A stretch of 6,163 nt of DNA from contig DDDD01000073.1 of assembly GCA_002335945.1 (NCBI GenBank), positions 1 to 6,163 of the forward strand. Direction: 5' to 3'. This document shows positions 1 to 5,728 of the stretch, one piece after another. The DNA is from Porticoccaceae bacterium UBA1989 (GTDB lineage: Bacteria > Pseudomonadota > Gammaproteobacteria > Pseudomonadales > Porticoccaceae). The notes under the pieces were generated by a model that did not search any database, had not been told where the DNA came from, and saw nothing but the letters and a program-made list of their open reading frames with translations. Within the stretch, counting starts at the first letter, position 1. Each line of letters begins with the position of its first letter. The position numbers and the translations under genes were made by a program.

Positions 1-884
1 TGGCCAATCATGGTTGCGTCTAACACCCCCTGAGCGATCAATTTATCAATCATCCCAACGTCATCTTCGGCCACTGTAAAACAAAGCTGGTAATCATCAC
101 CCCCCGACAGCGCCCAACTTAGGGCTTGCTCTGGAAATCGCTGCACCAGTTCAGGGTGGATGGGCAGATGCTCAGACCACAGGTTAGCACTAACACCGCT
201 GGATTTGCAGATATGCCCAAGGTCAGCAACAAGACCATCCGATATATCAATGCAGGCACTGGCTAGGCCCTGTAATTTTTTACCCGCTTGCACCTGAGGC
301 TCGGGCCGATAAAACCTTGTTAGCAACCGCTCGTTACCTCTTTTAGCAAGGTCCTCAAGTACAGCAAGGCCCGCCGCGCCATCACCCAGAGTGCCTGTCA
401 CATAGATGCCATCACCTGGGCCTGCGCCACTGCGCTGTAAGGCGCCACCAATAGGTGCTTCCCCAAGCACGGTCAATGAAACAGTTAGGGGCCCCGAGGT
501 GGTATCTCCACCAATCAGCGCAATGCCAAATTGATTGGCGACCTCTGCCAGTCCTCGGCTAAAGCCTAACAGCCATTCGGCATCGGCGATGGGTAAGGTG
601 AGTGCCAGGGTAAACCAGCGCGGTATCGCTCCCATAGCGGCCATATCACTAAGGTTTACGCAGAGTGCGCGACTGGCAATTTGTTCGGCGCTAGCATGGG
701 CGGGAAAATGTACGGATTCAACTAGGGTGTCGGTGGCAACCACTAGCTGGGTATTCGGATTGGGACTCAGCAGTGCAGCATCATCACCAATACCCAGCGC
801 CACGCCCTGCTGACCCGTAAGGTCTTTAAAGTAGGTCGCGATAAGCTCAAATTCGCTGGGATGAGATACTCTGGAGTTCGACAG
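1..884 (-). CDS. thiL: Thiamine-monophosphate kinase ThiL, partial (C-terminus beyond the window), probable CTG start
   Basis: ThiL phosphorylates thiamine monophosphate with ATP to give thiamine diphosphate, the last step of cofactor synthesis, in the cytoplasm. The visible 294 residues carry the family motifs in order: the N-terminal EFELIATYF (about 11-19), GIGDDAALL (31-39, Mg/ATP-binding aspartates), TDTLVESVHF (51-60), NLSDMAAMGA (77-86), IGGDTT (124-129), ISDGL (214-218) and SGGDDY (260-265). The E. coli protein is about 325 residues, so roughly 30 are missing at the left edge. The frame is open back to the nusB stop codon at 917-915, but holds no ATG, GTG or TTG before the conserved EFELI block. 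The first such codon is a GTG at 803-801, which would remove that block. A CTG at 884-882 lies seven bases behind GAGAGGG and gives an N-terminus only about six residues longer than E. coli's. Identity is certain; the start codon is inferred. Confidence 0.93.
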   Translation of the reverse strand, partial: MSNSRVSHPSEFELIATYFKDLTGQQGVALGIGDDAALLSPNPNTQLVVATDTLVESVHFPAHASAEQIASRALCVNLSDMAAMGAIPRWFTLALTLPIADAEWLLGFSRGLAEVANQFGIALIGGDTTSGPLTVSLTVLGEAPIGGALQRSGAGPGDGIYVTGTLGDGAAGLAVLEDLAKRGNERLLTRFYRPEPQVQAGKKLQGLASACIDISDGLVADLGHICKSSGVSANLWSEHLPIHPELVQRFPEQALSWALSGGDDYQLCFTVAEDDVGMIDKLIAQGVLDATMIG

Positions 885-891
885 GTTTGTA

Positions 892-898
892 CCCTCTC
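892..898 (-). promoter_or_regulatory. Ribosome binding site of thiL, supporting a CTG start
   Basis: The minus strand reads GAGAGGG here, followed by seven bases (TACAAAC) and then CTG at 884-882. This is a near-ideal Shine-Dalgarno sequence and spacing. No ATG, GTG or TTG in the thiL frame follows it at a usable distance. An out-of-frame TTG at 904-902 lies upstream of it and encodes nothing ThiL-like. The site is the main argument for a CTG start. Confidence 0.6.
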
Positions 899-914
899 TA
901 ACAATGGTTATCGA

Positions 915-1355
915 CTAGGCGCGCCTGTTGGCAGCAACTTCGACGGCACGCTTTTCAATAGCAACCTTGTCCAAAACACCGTTGATGAATTTATAGGCAT
1001 CGGTGGGGCCATAGGTTTTAGCCAGATTTACACCTTCGTTAATGACCACTTTGTACGGCACATCAATGGTATAAAGCATTTCGTAGGATGATAAACGCAG
1101 CACAGCACGGGATACGGGATCGAGTTGTTTATTCTCACGATCAAGAAATGGCTCGTAAGTCCCGTCTATCTCAGCGAGATTTTTAGGCACCCCGTATAAA
1201 ATATTGTGGAACAGCGTGACATCGACTTTATTCATGTCATTGTCGCTGTGAAACTCAGCCTCAATATTCACTAGGTCGGTACCGCCGACATCCCAGGAAT
1301 ACAGTGCCTGCACTAACATGCGACGTGCTTTTTGTTTCTGCTTCGGTTTTGACAT
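915..1355 (-). CDS. nusB: Transcription antitermination factor NusB
   Basis: NusB pairs with NusE (ribosomal protein S10) on boxA RNA and helps RNA polymerase read through rRNA operons without Rho termination. The 146-residue product is close to the 139 residues of E. coli. It begins with the basic segment KPKQKQKARRMLVQALYSWD (about 3-22, the arginine-rich RNA-binding helix). It carries the conserved C-terminal LSSYEMLY and VPYKVVINEGVNLAKTYG blocks (about 88-95 and 99-116), followed by KFINGVLDKVA (about 122-132), all typical of the all-helical NusB fold. Its ATG directly abuts the ribH stop codon with no bases between them, and AGGG inside the last ribH codons serves as the ribosome binding site, so translation is probably coupled. 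Its TAG stop is in the same frame as thiL. Confidence 0.97.
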   Translation of the reverse strand: MSKPKQKQKARRMLVQALYSWDVGGTDLVNIEAEFHSDNDMNKVDVTLFHNILYGVPKNLAEIDGTYEPFLDRENKQLDPVSRAVLRLSSYEMLYTIDVPYKVVINEGVNLAKTYGPTDAYKFINGVLDKVAIEKRAVEVAANRRA

Positions 1356-1838
1356 CTAGTTAGCGCCCTGCATCTGCTTGAATACTGCCAACATTTCCAA
1401 AATAGTCAGAGCGGCTTCTTCGCCCTTGTTCTCTTCATTGTCGCCAGAGCGATCCAATGATTGCTGCAGGTTGTCGGTGGTCAATAAACCAAAGGCAACG
1501 GGCAGATTTTCAGTGAGGCCGACTTCGCCAATACCACGGGTGGTTTCGGAGCAGACATAATCAAAATGCGGGGTATCACCACGAATCACGCAGCCAAGGG
1601 TAATAACCGCATCAAAGCGACCCGTGCGCGCGGCGCGCTGTGCCGCGAGGGGCAGTTCAAAAGCACCGGGTACGCGATACTCTTCAACGGCGTCGCCGCT
1701 AATATTGTGACGCGCCAGAGCGCGAACGGCACCGGCTAGCAAACCATCGGTAATCTCTGCATTCCAGCGCGCGGCAATCACTGCGATACGCACATCACCC
1801 AGTTCAAAATTACCTTCTTCAGGCCTAAATTCACTCAT
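1356..1838 (-). CDS. ribH: 6,7-dimethyl-8-ribityllumazine synthase (lumazine synthase)
   Basis: RibH condenses the RibD-pathway pyrimidine (ArP) with 3,4-dihydroxy-2-butanone 4-phosphate to form 6,7-dimethyl-8-ribityllumazine, the penultimate step of riboflavin synthesis, usually as a large oligomeric shell. The 160-residue protein matches the family length. Visible motifs are ARWN (23-26), YRVPGAFELPL (54-64, substrate binding), GCVIRGDTPHFDYVC (82-96) with the catalytic His91, PVAFGLLTTDNLQQSLDR (113-130, Arg130 in the phosphate site) and NKGEEAA (137-143). The ATG at 1838-1836 follows AGGA by seven bases. It lies 19 bases after the ribBX stop codon and immediately before nusB, so it is an internal operon gene. 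An older E. coli name for this gene is ribE. Confidence 0.98.
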   Translation of the reverse strand: MSEFRPEEGNFELGDVRIAVIAARWNAEITDGLLAGAVRALARHNISGDAVEEYRVPGAFELPLAAQRAARTGRFDAVITLGCVIRGDTPHFDYVCSETTRGIGEVGLTENLPVAFGLLTTDNLQQSLDRSGDNEENKGEEAALTILEMLAVFKQMQGAN

Positions 1839-1857
1839 TGTTAATTCCTGTTTCTAG

Positions 1858-2976
1858 CTATTCGCAATCGACGTATTCTACAACTTCAAGATCGAAGCCA
1901 GAGATGCCGGTAAATTTAAAGGGTGCACTCATCAAACGCATCTTGTGCACGCCCAGATCCATCAGAATCTGTGAACCTGTACCTACCTGCTGATAAACCA
2001 CATCACCGGCAGACTGAGTTTTGCTGCTATTAGGATTGAGAATTCGCTCAATACTATGATCAATATCTTCGGCACTCTCTGGGTAGTACAGCAGTACCAG
2101 CGCACCACGGCCCTCCTTCGCAATCGCTTCCATAGCCTTATGGAACGACCAGGTGTTATAGCCTTTGTCAGATTCTAGCGCCAGTAAGTCTCGGGCCGAG
2201 CGATTGATATGCACGCGTGCCAGAACCGGCTCTTGCCCAGCAACATCGCCCATAACCAGGGCAAAGTGCTTTTCATTGCGAGCATTGTCGAGATAGGTCT
2301 TGAGGGTGAATTCGCCAAACTGAGTCTGTACCTGACGTTCGCTAATACACTGGGTGGTTTTCTCAGTGACCAGACGATAGTGAATCAGATCAGCGATAGT
2401 GCCAATTTTTAGCTGATGCTTTTCAGCAAACACTTCCAGATCATCGCGACGGGCCATAGTGCCGTCTTCATTCATGATTTCAACAATCACGGCGGCGGGC
2501 TCGAAACCGGCGATACGCGCCAGATCACAACCGGCTTCGGTGTGGCCTGCGCGGCTAAGTACACCACCGGGCTGTGCTTTCAGCGGGAAAATATGCCCCG
2601 GCTGCACAATATCTTCGGGGCGAGCATTGCCGGCAACTGCAGCCTGAACAGTGCGCGCACGGTCAGCAGCAGATATACCCGTAGTGACACCCTCGGCCGC
2701 TTCAATAGACAGTGTGAAAGGCGTGCTGTGGCTAGACTTGTTGCTGTCGCCTTCAACCATCATGCCCAGCGCAAGCTGTTTGCAGCGCTGCTCGTTGAGC
2801 GTCAGGCAGATCAAACCTCTGGCATAGGTGGCCATAAAGTTAATATCTTGTGGGCGCACCATCGGCGCAGCCATCACTAGATCGCCTTCATTCTCGCGAT
2901 CTTCGTCATCCATCAAGATAACCATTTTGCCTTGGCGGATATCTTCGAGTAATTCTTCTACTGTATTAAGGACCAT
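1858..2976 (-). CDS. ribBX: 3,4-dihydroxy-2-butanone-4-phosphate synthase fused to a degenerate GTP cyclohydrolase II domain (RibBX type)
   Basis: The N-terminal half (about 1-200) is a complete DHBP synthase, which turns ribulose 5-phosphate into formate and the four-carbon precursor of lumazine. It shows DDEDRENEGD (23-32, acidic metal-binding loop), SRAGHTEAG (141-149) and EIMNEDGTMAR (166-176). The C-terminal half (about 210-372) aligns with GTP cyclohydrolase II but lacks its active site. The three zinc cysteines of RibA (Cys54, 65 and 67 in E. coli) correspond to Arg259, Ser269 and Lys271, with one residue deleted between them, and the catalytic EGRGIGL segment is absent. This is the RibBX arrangement known in proteobacteria, in which the second domain does not replace RibA. 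The domain is well kept (KMRLMSAPFKFTGISGF near 345-361), so it probably has some other role. The ATG start matches RibBA relatives. The gene lies 74 bases after ribE, and that gap shows nothing notable. Confidence 0.95.
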   Translation of the reverse strand: MVLNTVEELLEDIRQGKMVILMDDEDRENEGDLVMAAPMVRPQDINFMATYARGLICLTLNEQRCKQLALGMMVEGDSNKSSHSTPFTLSIEAAEGVTTGISAADRARTVQAAVAGNARPEDIVQPGHIFPLKAQPGGVLSRAGHTEAGCDLARIAGFEPAAVIVEIMNEDGTMARRDDLEVFAEKHQLKIGTIADLIHYRLVTEKTTQCISERQVQTQFGEFTLKTYLDNARNEKHFALVMGDVAGQEPVLARVHINRSARDLLALESDKGYNTWSFHKAMEAIAKEGRGALVLLYYPESAEDIDHSIERILNPNSSKTQSAGDVVYQQVGTGSQILMDLGVHKMRLMSAPFKFTGISGFDLEVVEYVDCE

Positions 2977-3050
2977 GTTCTCTTCTCTTCCAGTGTGTTT
3001 CTTATTCTCAATGCCTTCGCTTGTAAATTAGGCGCGCGTAAAATGGGTAG

Positions 3051-3659
3051 CTATTGATCTGCAGCCTTATCGCCCAGAAGCAAACGTTCTAGGTAGCGAG
3101 CCACTAGATCCACTTCAAGATTGACCTTGCTGCCCACCTGATAATCGCCCATCACGGTGTGCTTCATTGTATGGGGAACAATATTCAGTTCGAACTCGGC
3201 GCCATCAACGATATTAACCGTGAGGCTAGTGCCATCGACGGTGATTGAGCCTTTGTGAGCAATATATTTAGCAATGTCTCGTGGCGCGCGTATACGGAAG
3301 CGCCAAGAGCGGGCATCTTCTTCTAGGGAGACCACTTCACCAATACCATCAACATGGCCAGACACAATATGGCCACCGAAGCGGTCGGTAGCCTGCATGG
3401 CTTTTTCCATATTGATACGGCTACCGGTTTTCCAGTTGCCAATAGTGGTGAGATTTAATGTCTCCACCGATACATCGGCAACAAAGCCTTCACCGGTCAG
3501 TTCGACCGCGGTTAGGCAGGCGCCATTACAGGCGATGCTATCCCCGAGCTGAACATCGGTCAGATTTAGGTTACCGCTGCGAATGGTTAAGCGCACGTCG
3601 CCGCCCCGCTCTTCGAGATTACCGATATCGCCAATGGCACTAATGATTCCTGTAAACAT
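3051..3659 (-). CDS. ribE: Riboflavin synthase, alpha subunit
   Basis: This enzyme dismutates two molecules of 6,7-dimethyl-8-ribityllumazine into riboflavin and the pyrimidine that RibH reuses. The 202-residue protein is near the E. coli length of 213. It starts with the hallmark MFTGII and contains two lumazine-binding barrels in tandem. The first (about 1-97) carries SIACNGACLTAV (41-52, with Cys48). The second (about 98-190) carries GHIVSGHVDG (96-105, with His102) and VDGTSLTV (141-148). A C-terminal helix near 180-194 (NLEVDLVARYLERLL) is the trimerisation segment. The start is secure: AAAGGG at 3667-3672 precedes the ATG by seven bases. It is the first gene after a 350-base gap, so it may have its own leader and promoter. 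The name ribC is used in E. coli. Confidence 0.97.
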   Translation of the reverse strand: MFTGIISAIGDIGNLEERGGDVRLTIRSGNLNLTDVQLGDSIACNGACLTAVELTGEGFVADVSVETLNLTTIGNWKTGSRINMEKAMQATDRFGGHIVSGHVDGIGEVVSLEEDARSWRFRIRAPRDIAKYIAHKGSITVDGTSLTVNIVDGAEFELNIVPHTMKHTVMGDYQVGSKVNLEVDLVARYLERLLLGDKAADQ

Positions 3660-3703
3660 GCTTAAACCCTTTCAAATCTTTGTTAAATTTTGGTGCAGCG
3701 GAC

Positions 3704-3857
3704 GAGGTAACCTATATGTTACTGAAACACGCTGCGAGTACAGTCGCTTCCGGCATCCATGCCTCCCGCGACACTCATACATCCATATATATCGTCCCTG
3801 TAAGCTCAGATGCCGCGTCCATGCGGCATATGGTTTCAATAACACATAGGTTACCTC
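3704..3857 (-). repeat. 154-base element with 25-base inverted ends and three internal hairpins; candidate structured leader RNA or MITE-like insertion
   Basis: Arms 3704-3728 and 3833-3857 are inverted copies matching at 23 of 25 positions. Between them lie three hairpins. P2 is 3810-3816 with 3823-3829 (seven perfect pairs). P3 is 3776-3781 with 3786-3791. P4 is 3743-3747 with 3768-3772, enclosing 3752-3756 with 3759-3763. Both mismatches of the outer stem and both of P3 are C-A on the plus strand, hence G-U wobbles in minus-strand RNA, so the fold fits RNA made in the rib direction. Six GGA triplets occur on the minus strand and none on the plus strand. The element ends 44 bases before the ribE start and is not followed by a U tract, so it is not an intrinsic terminator. 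No obvious target duplication flanks it. It contains no gene. It could be a mobile palindromic repeat, a regulatory RNA, or both. Confidence 0.8.
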
Positions 3858-3889
3858 AACCTTGATTTATTTCTGGCACTCTAAACCCT

Positions 3890-3913
3890 AAAAAAACGCC
3901 CAAACCTGAAGGC
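3890..3913 (-). terminator. Possible weak intrinsic terminator after ribD
   Basis: On the minus strand a short stem (GCCT at 3913-3910 with GGGC at 3901-3898, one G-U pair, eight-base loop) is followed after one base by seven T residues (3896-3890). The layout resembles an intrinsic terminator, but a four-pair stem is weak. If it works, nrdR-ribD and ribE-to-thiL would be separate or partly separate units, and the ribE unit would need a promoter below 3890. I could not identify a convincing one there. Confidence 0.3.
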
Positions 3914-3930
3914 TAAGAGCCTATCCACTA

Positions 3931-3994
3931 TAGATCCTTCGCTATGCTCAGGATGACATCCTTAGAGGGATACTTCGTTTCGCTCAGGATAAAA
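3931..3994. repeat. Imperfect direct doublet of a short palindromic intergenic repeat
   Basis: Two related units lie at 3933-3954 and 3969-3990, identical at 18 of 22 positions. Each has the form GAT-C/A-CTTCG followed by GCTCAGGAT. The first contains a five-pair stem, ATCCT with AGGAT, around an imperfect centre; the second unit is less symmetrical. This CTTCGC...GCTCAGGAT pattern resembles small dispersed intergenic palindromes seen in many bacterial genomes (from memory, not searched). It lies just downstream of the ribD stop codon. Its role is unknown; REP-like transcript-end hairpins are one possibility. Confidence 0.55.
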
Positions 3995-4009
3995 ACAACG
4001 GAGTTATTT

Positions 4010-5137
4010 TTAATAATCTTTATCCGGAGTCAACGTCACTCGAATATCCTCACCAATCATGCGCATGTCCTTTACCGACAGCGCCAGATGGGCATCAATG
4101 GTTCTAATCGGCAAGTTAAACATCGGCCGCGCATCATTACCAAATAACTTGGGGGCCCAGTAACAGACCAATTCATCTAGCAGGCCTTCGGCAATAAACG
4201 CACCGGCCAAACCTGCCCCTGCCTCTACCATGACCTGATTGCAGCCTCGGGTAGCCAACGCCACCAACAGTGCCTGCAAATCGATATGCTCACCAATCGC
4301 CGGTAAAAACACCACTTCAGCGCCGGCATCAATAAGTGCCTGTGATTTTTCACGCTGGCTCTCGCCATCAAGGGTGGCAATAAGCGTAGGGCCCGGCTGT
4401 TCAAACATGCGCGCCGTGGCGGCCATCTGTAAATTACTGTCTACAACCACTCGTAGAGGCTGTTGGAGGCTATCTTCCACCCCCAGTTCTTCATGGGTTA
4501 TACGCACAGTAAGGGACGGATCGTCCATTAACTGGGTGCCTATACCGGTAATAATTGCGCAACTCGCCGCTCGCAAACGCTGTACGTCCTGGCGCGCCGG
4601 CGGCGTGGTAATCCACTGGCTCTGACCACTGGCCATGGCCGTACGGCCATCGAGACTAGCCGCCATTTTAACCAGCACCCAGGGTGTACCCTGCTCGTGG
4701 CGCTTTATAAAACCTCTGTTAATATCCCGAGCCTGATCTTCTAAAAGGCCGCTTTCGACTTGAATGCCCGCCGCCTGCAACTTTTCAATACCCGAACCAG
4801 CAACCTGGGGATTGGGGTCTTCACAGGCAATAACGACTCGCCCAATGCCCGCGGCAATTAATGCCTCGACACAGGGGCCGGTTTTTCCCTGATGACTGCA
4901 GGGCTCGAGGCTGACATAGGCGGTTGCGCCAGCAACATCAGTATCTCCAGCATTTTGTAGTGCTTCAATCTCAGCGTGATTACCGCCAGCAGGACGGGTA
5001 AAGCCCTGTCCGGCAATTTTTCCATCCGCCACAATAACGCAGCCGACTGTCGGGTTTGGTGAAGTCGTAAAACGCCCTTTGGCAGCCAATTTAAGGGCCT
5101 GAGACATCATCTCGCGATCAATTATTGAAAAATTCAT
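4010..5137 (-). CDS. ribD: Bifunctional diaminohydroxyphosphoribosylaminopyrimidine deaminase / 5-amino-6-(5-phosphoribosylamino)uracil reductase
   Basis: RibD performs the second and third steps of riboflavin synthesis: deamination of the pyrimidine made from GTP, then NADPH-dependent reduction of the ribosyl group. The 375-residue protein has both domains. The N-terminal zinc deaminase (about 1-145) shows NHAEIEAL (53-60) with zinc ligand His54 and proton shuttle Glu56, and EPCSHQGKTGPC (78-89) with Cys80 and Cys89. The C-terminal reductase (about 150-372) shows VKMAASLDGRTA (156-167), SQWIT (173-177), TGIGTQLMDDPSLTVR (197-212) and VMVEAGAGLAGAFI (302-315). Its ATG overlaps the nrdR stop by one base (TAATG), so its translation is probably coupled to nrdR. 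The 350 bases after it are non-coding, unlike the tight packing elsewhere in the cluster. Confidence 0.98.
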   Translation of the reverse strand: MNFSIIDREMMSQALKLAAKGRFTTSPNPTVGCVIVADGKIAGQGFTRPAGGNHAEIEALQNAGDTDVAGATAYVSLEPCSHQGKTGPCVEALIAAGIGRVVIACEDPNPQVAGSGIEKLQAAGIQVESGLLEDQARDINRGFIKRHEQGTPWVLVKMAASLDGRTAMASGQSQWITTPPARQDVQRLRAASCAIITGIGTQLMDDPSLTVRITHEELGVEDSLQQPLRVVVDSNLQMAATARMFEQPGPTLIATLDGESQREKSQALIDAGAEVVFLPAIGEHIDLQALLVALATRGCNQVMVEAGAGLAGAFIAEGLLDELVCYWAPKLFGNDARPMFNLPIRTIDAHLALSVKDMRMIGEDIRVTLTPDKDY

Positions 5138-5610
5138 TAGTCGTCAGCCGGGGCTGGTTTAAGTCCGGTTAACCGATTGAGTTCGTCCTGGAATTCGCTG
5201 AGGTCTTGAAAACTGCGGTAGACAGAGGCAAAGCGCACATAGGCAACTTCGTCTAACTCGCGTAACTGGCGCATAACTTCCTCACCTACGATACGAGAAG
5301 ACACTTCGCGCTCGCCGGTAACCTGAAGAAAATGCTTAATTTGTGACAGGGCAACTTCGATTTTTTCGATAGATACCGGACGTTTCTCCAGCGCGCGCTG
5401 TAATCCTCCGCGCAGCTTGGCCTCGTCAAAGGGCTGGCGACTACCATCGGTTTTTATGACCCGGGGCATCACCAATTCGGCGAGTTCGTAGGTCGTAAAA
5501 CGTTCGCTGCAATCGACACATTCGCGACGTCGACGGACCTGTCCACCGTCTGCTACGAGACGTGAATCTATGACCTTGGTGTCATCCGCATTACAAAAGG
5601 GGCAATACAT
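5137..5610 (-). CDS. nrdR: Transcriptional repressor NrdR of ribonucleotide reductase genes
   Basis: NrdR binds NrdR boxes upstream of ribonucleotide reductase operons and represses them according to bound ATP or dATP. The 157-residue product has a zinc ribbon with CPFC (3-6) and CVDC (31-34), the conserved RRRREC..CSERFTTYE stretch (26-42), and an ATP-cone domain from about 49 to 139 beginning PRVIKTDGSRQPFD. I start it at the ATG at 5610-5608 because the family begins at M-x-C-P-F-C. A longer frame opens with GTG at 5637, but that codon adds nine unconserved residues and would lie upstream of the predicted transcription start. No clear ribosome binding site precedes the ATG. nrdR next to ribD is the usual gammaproteobacterial order; the functional link between the two is unclear. 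Confidence 0.96.
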   Translation of the reverse strand: MYCPFCNADDTKVIDSRLVADGGQVRRRRECVDCSERFTTYELAELVMPRVIKTDGSRQPFDEAKLRGGLQRALEKRPVSIEKIEVALSQIKHFLQVTGEREVSSRIVGEEVMRQLRELDEVAYVRFASVYRSFQDLSEFQDELNRLTGLKPAPADD

Positions 5611-5637
5611 AACATAACATCGAAATTTTGGGCGCAC

Positions 5638-5646
5638 ATTCTACCA
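5638..5646 (-). promoter_or_regulatory. Candidate extended -10 promoter for nrdR-ribD
   Basis: The minus strand reads TGGTAGAAT, which fits the extended -10 pattern TGnTATAAT with one difference in the hexamer (TAGAAT at 5643-5638). No strong -35 hexamer lies 16-18 bases upstream, which extended -10 promoters can tolerate. Transcription would begin near 5631, giving a leader of about 20 bases before the nrdR ATG and leaving the GTG at 5637 untranscribed. It lies in the only gap between the upstream gene and nrdR. Confidence 0.5.
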
Positions 5647-5728
5647 CAAGAAACTGGGTTTAAAGACTCTCAATCTTGGTCTATTTCTGCATTTTACGAG
5701 CCATTTAAGAGGCTTCCAATAATGCCCT

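Noticed and set aside
903..905. ATT at 905-903 as an alternative thiL start
   Set aside because: It has no ribosome binding site at a usable distance, and the strong GAGAGGG lies downstream of it.
535..1091. Plus-strand open frames at 535-813 and 861-1091
   Set aside because: They lie antisense to thiL and nusB, whose minus-strand products carry full family motifs. The plus-strand products resemble nothing known.
2209..3031. Several overlapping plus-strand open frames across ribBX (2209-2412, 2416-2880, 2459-2647, 2828-3031)
   Set aside because: They are shadows of the well-conserved ribBX frame, overlap one another in different frames and lack recognisable domains.
3704..3857. Integron attC site or CRISPR repeat as an explanation of the inverted repeat
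   Set aside because: There is no integrase-type core site pair around a gene cassette and no regularly spaced direct repeats. The three hairpins differ in sequence.
3583..3865. Plus-strand open frames 3583-3849 and 3680-3865 in the ribD-ribE gap
   Set aside because: They run through the inverted-repeat element, overlap in different frames and read palindromic DNA. Their products have no protein-like pattern.
4239..4625. 128-residue plus-strand open frame inside ribD
   Set aside because: It lies wholly antisense to the reductase domain of RibD and its composition is that of a reverse-strand shadow.
5611..5637. Longer nrdR start at the GTG at 5637
   Set aside because: The nine extra residues precede the family's universal M-x-C-P-F-C start and the GTG lies upstream of the predicted transcription start.
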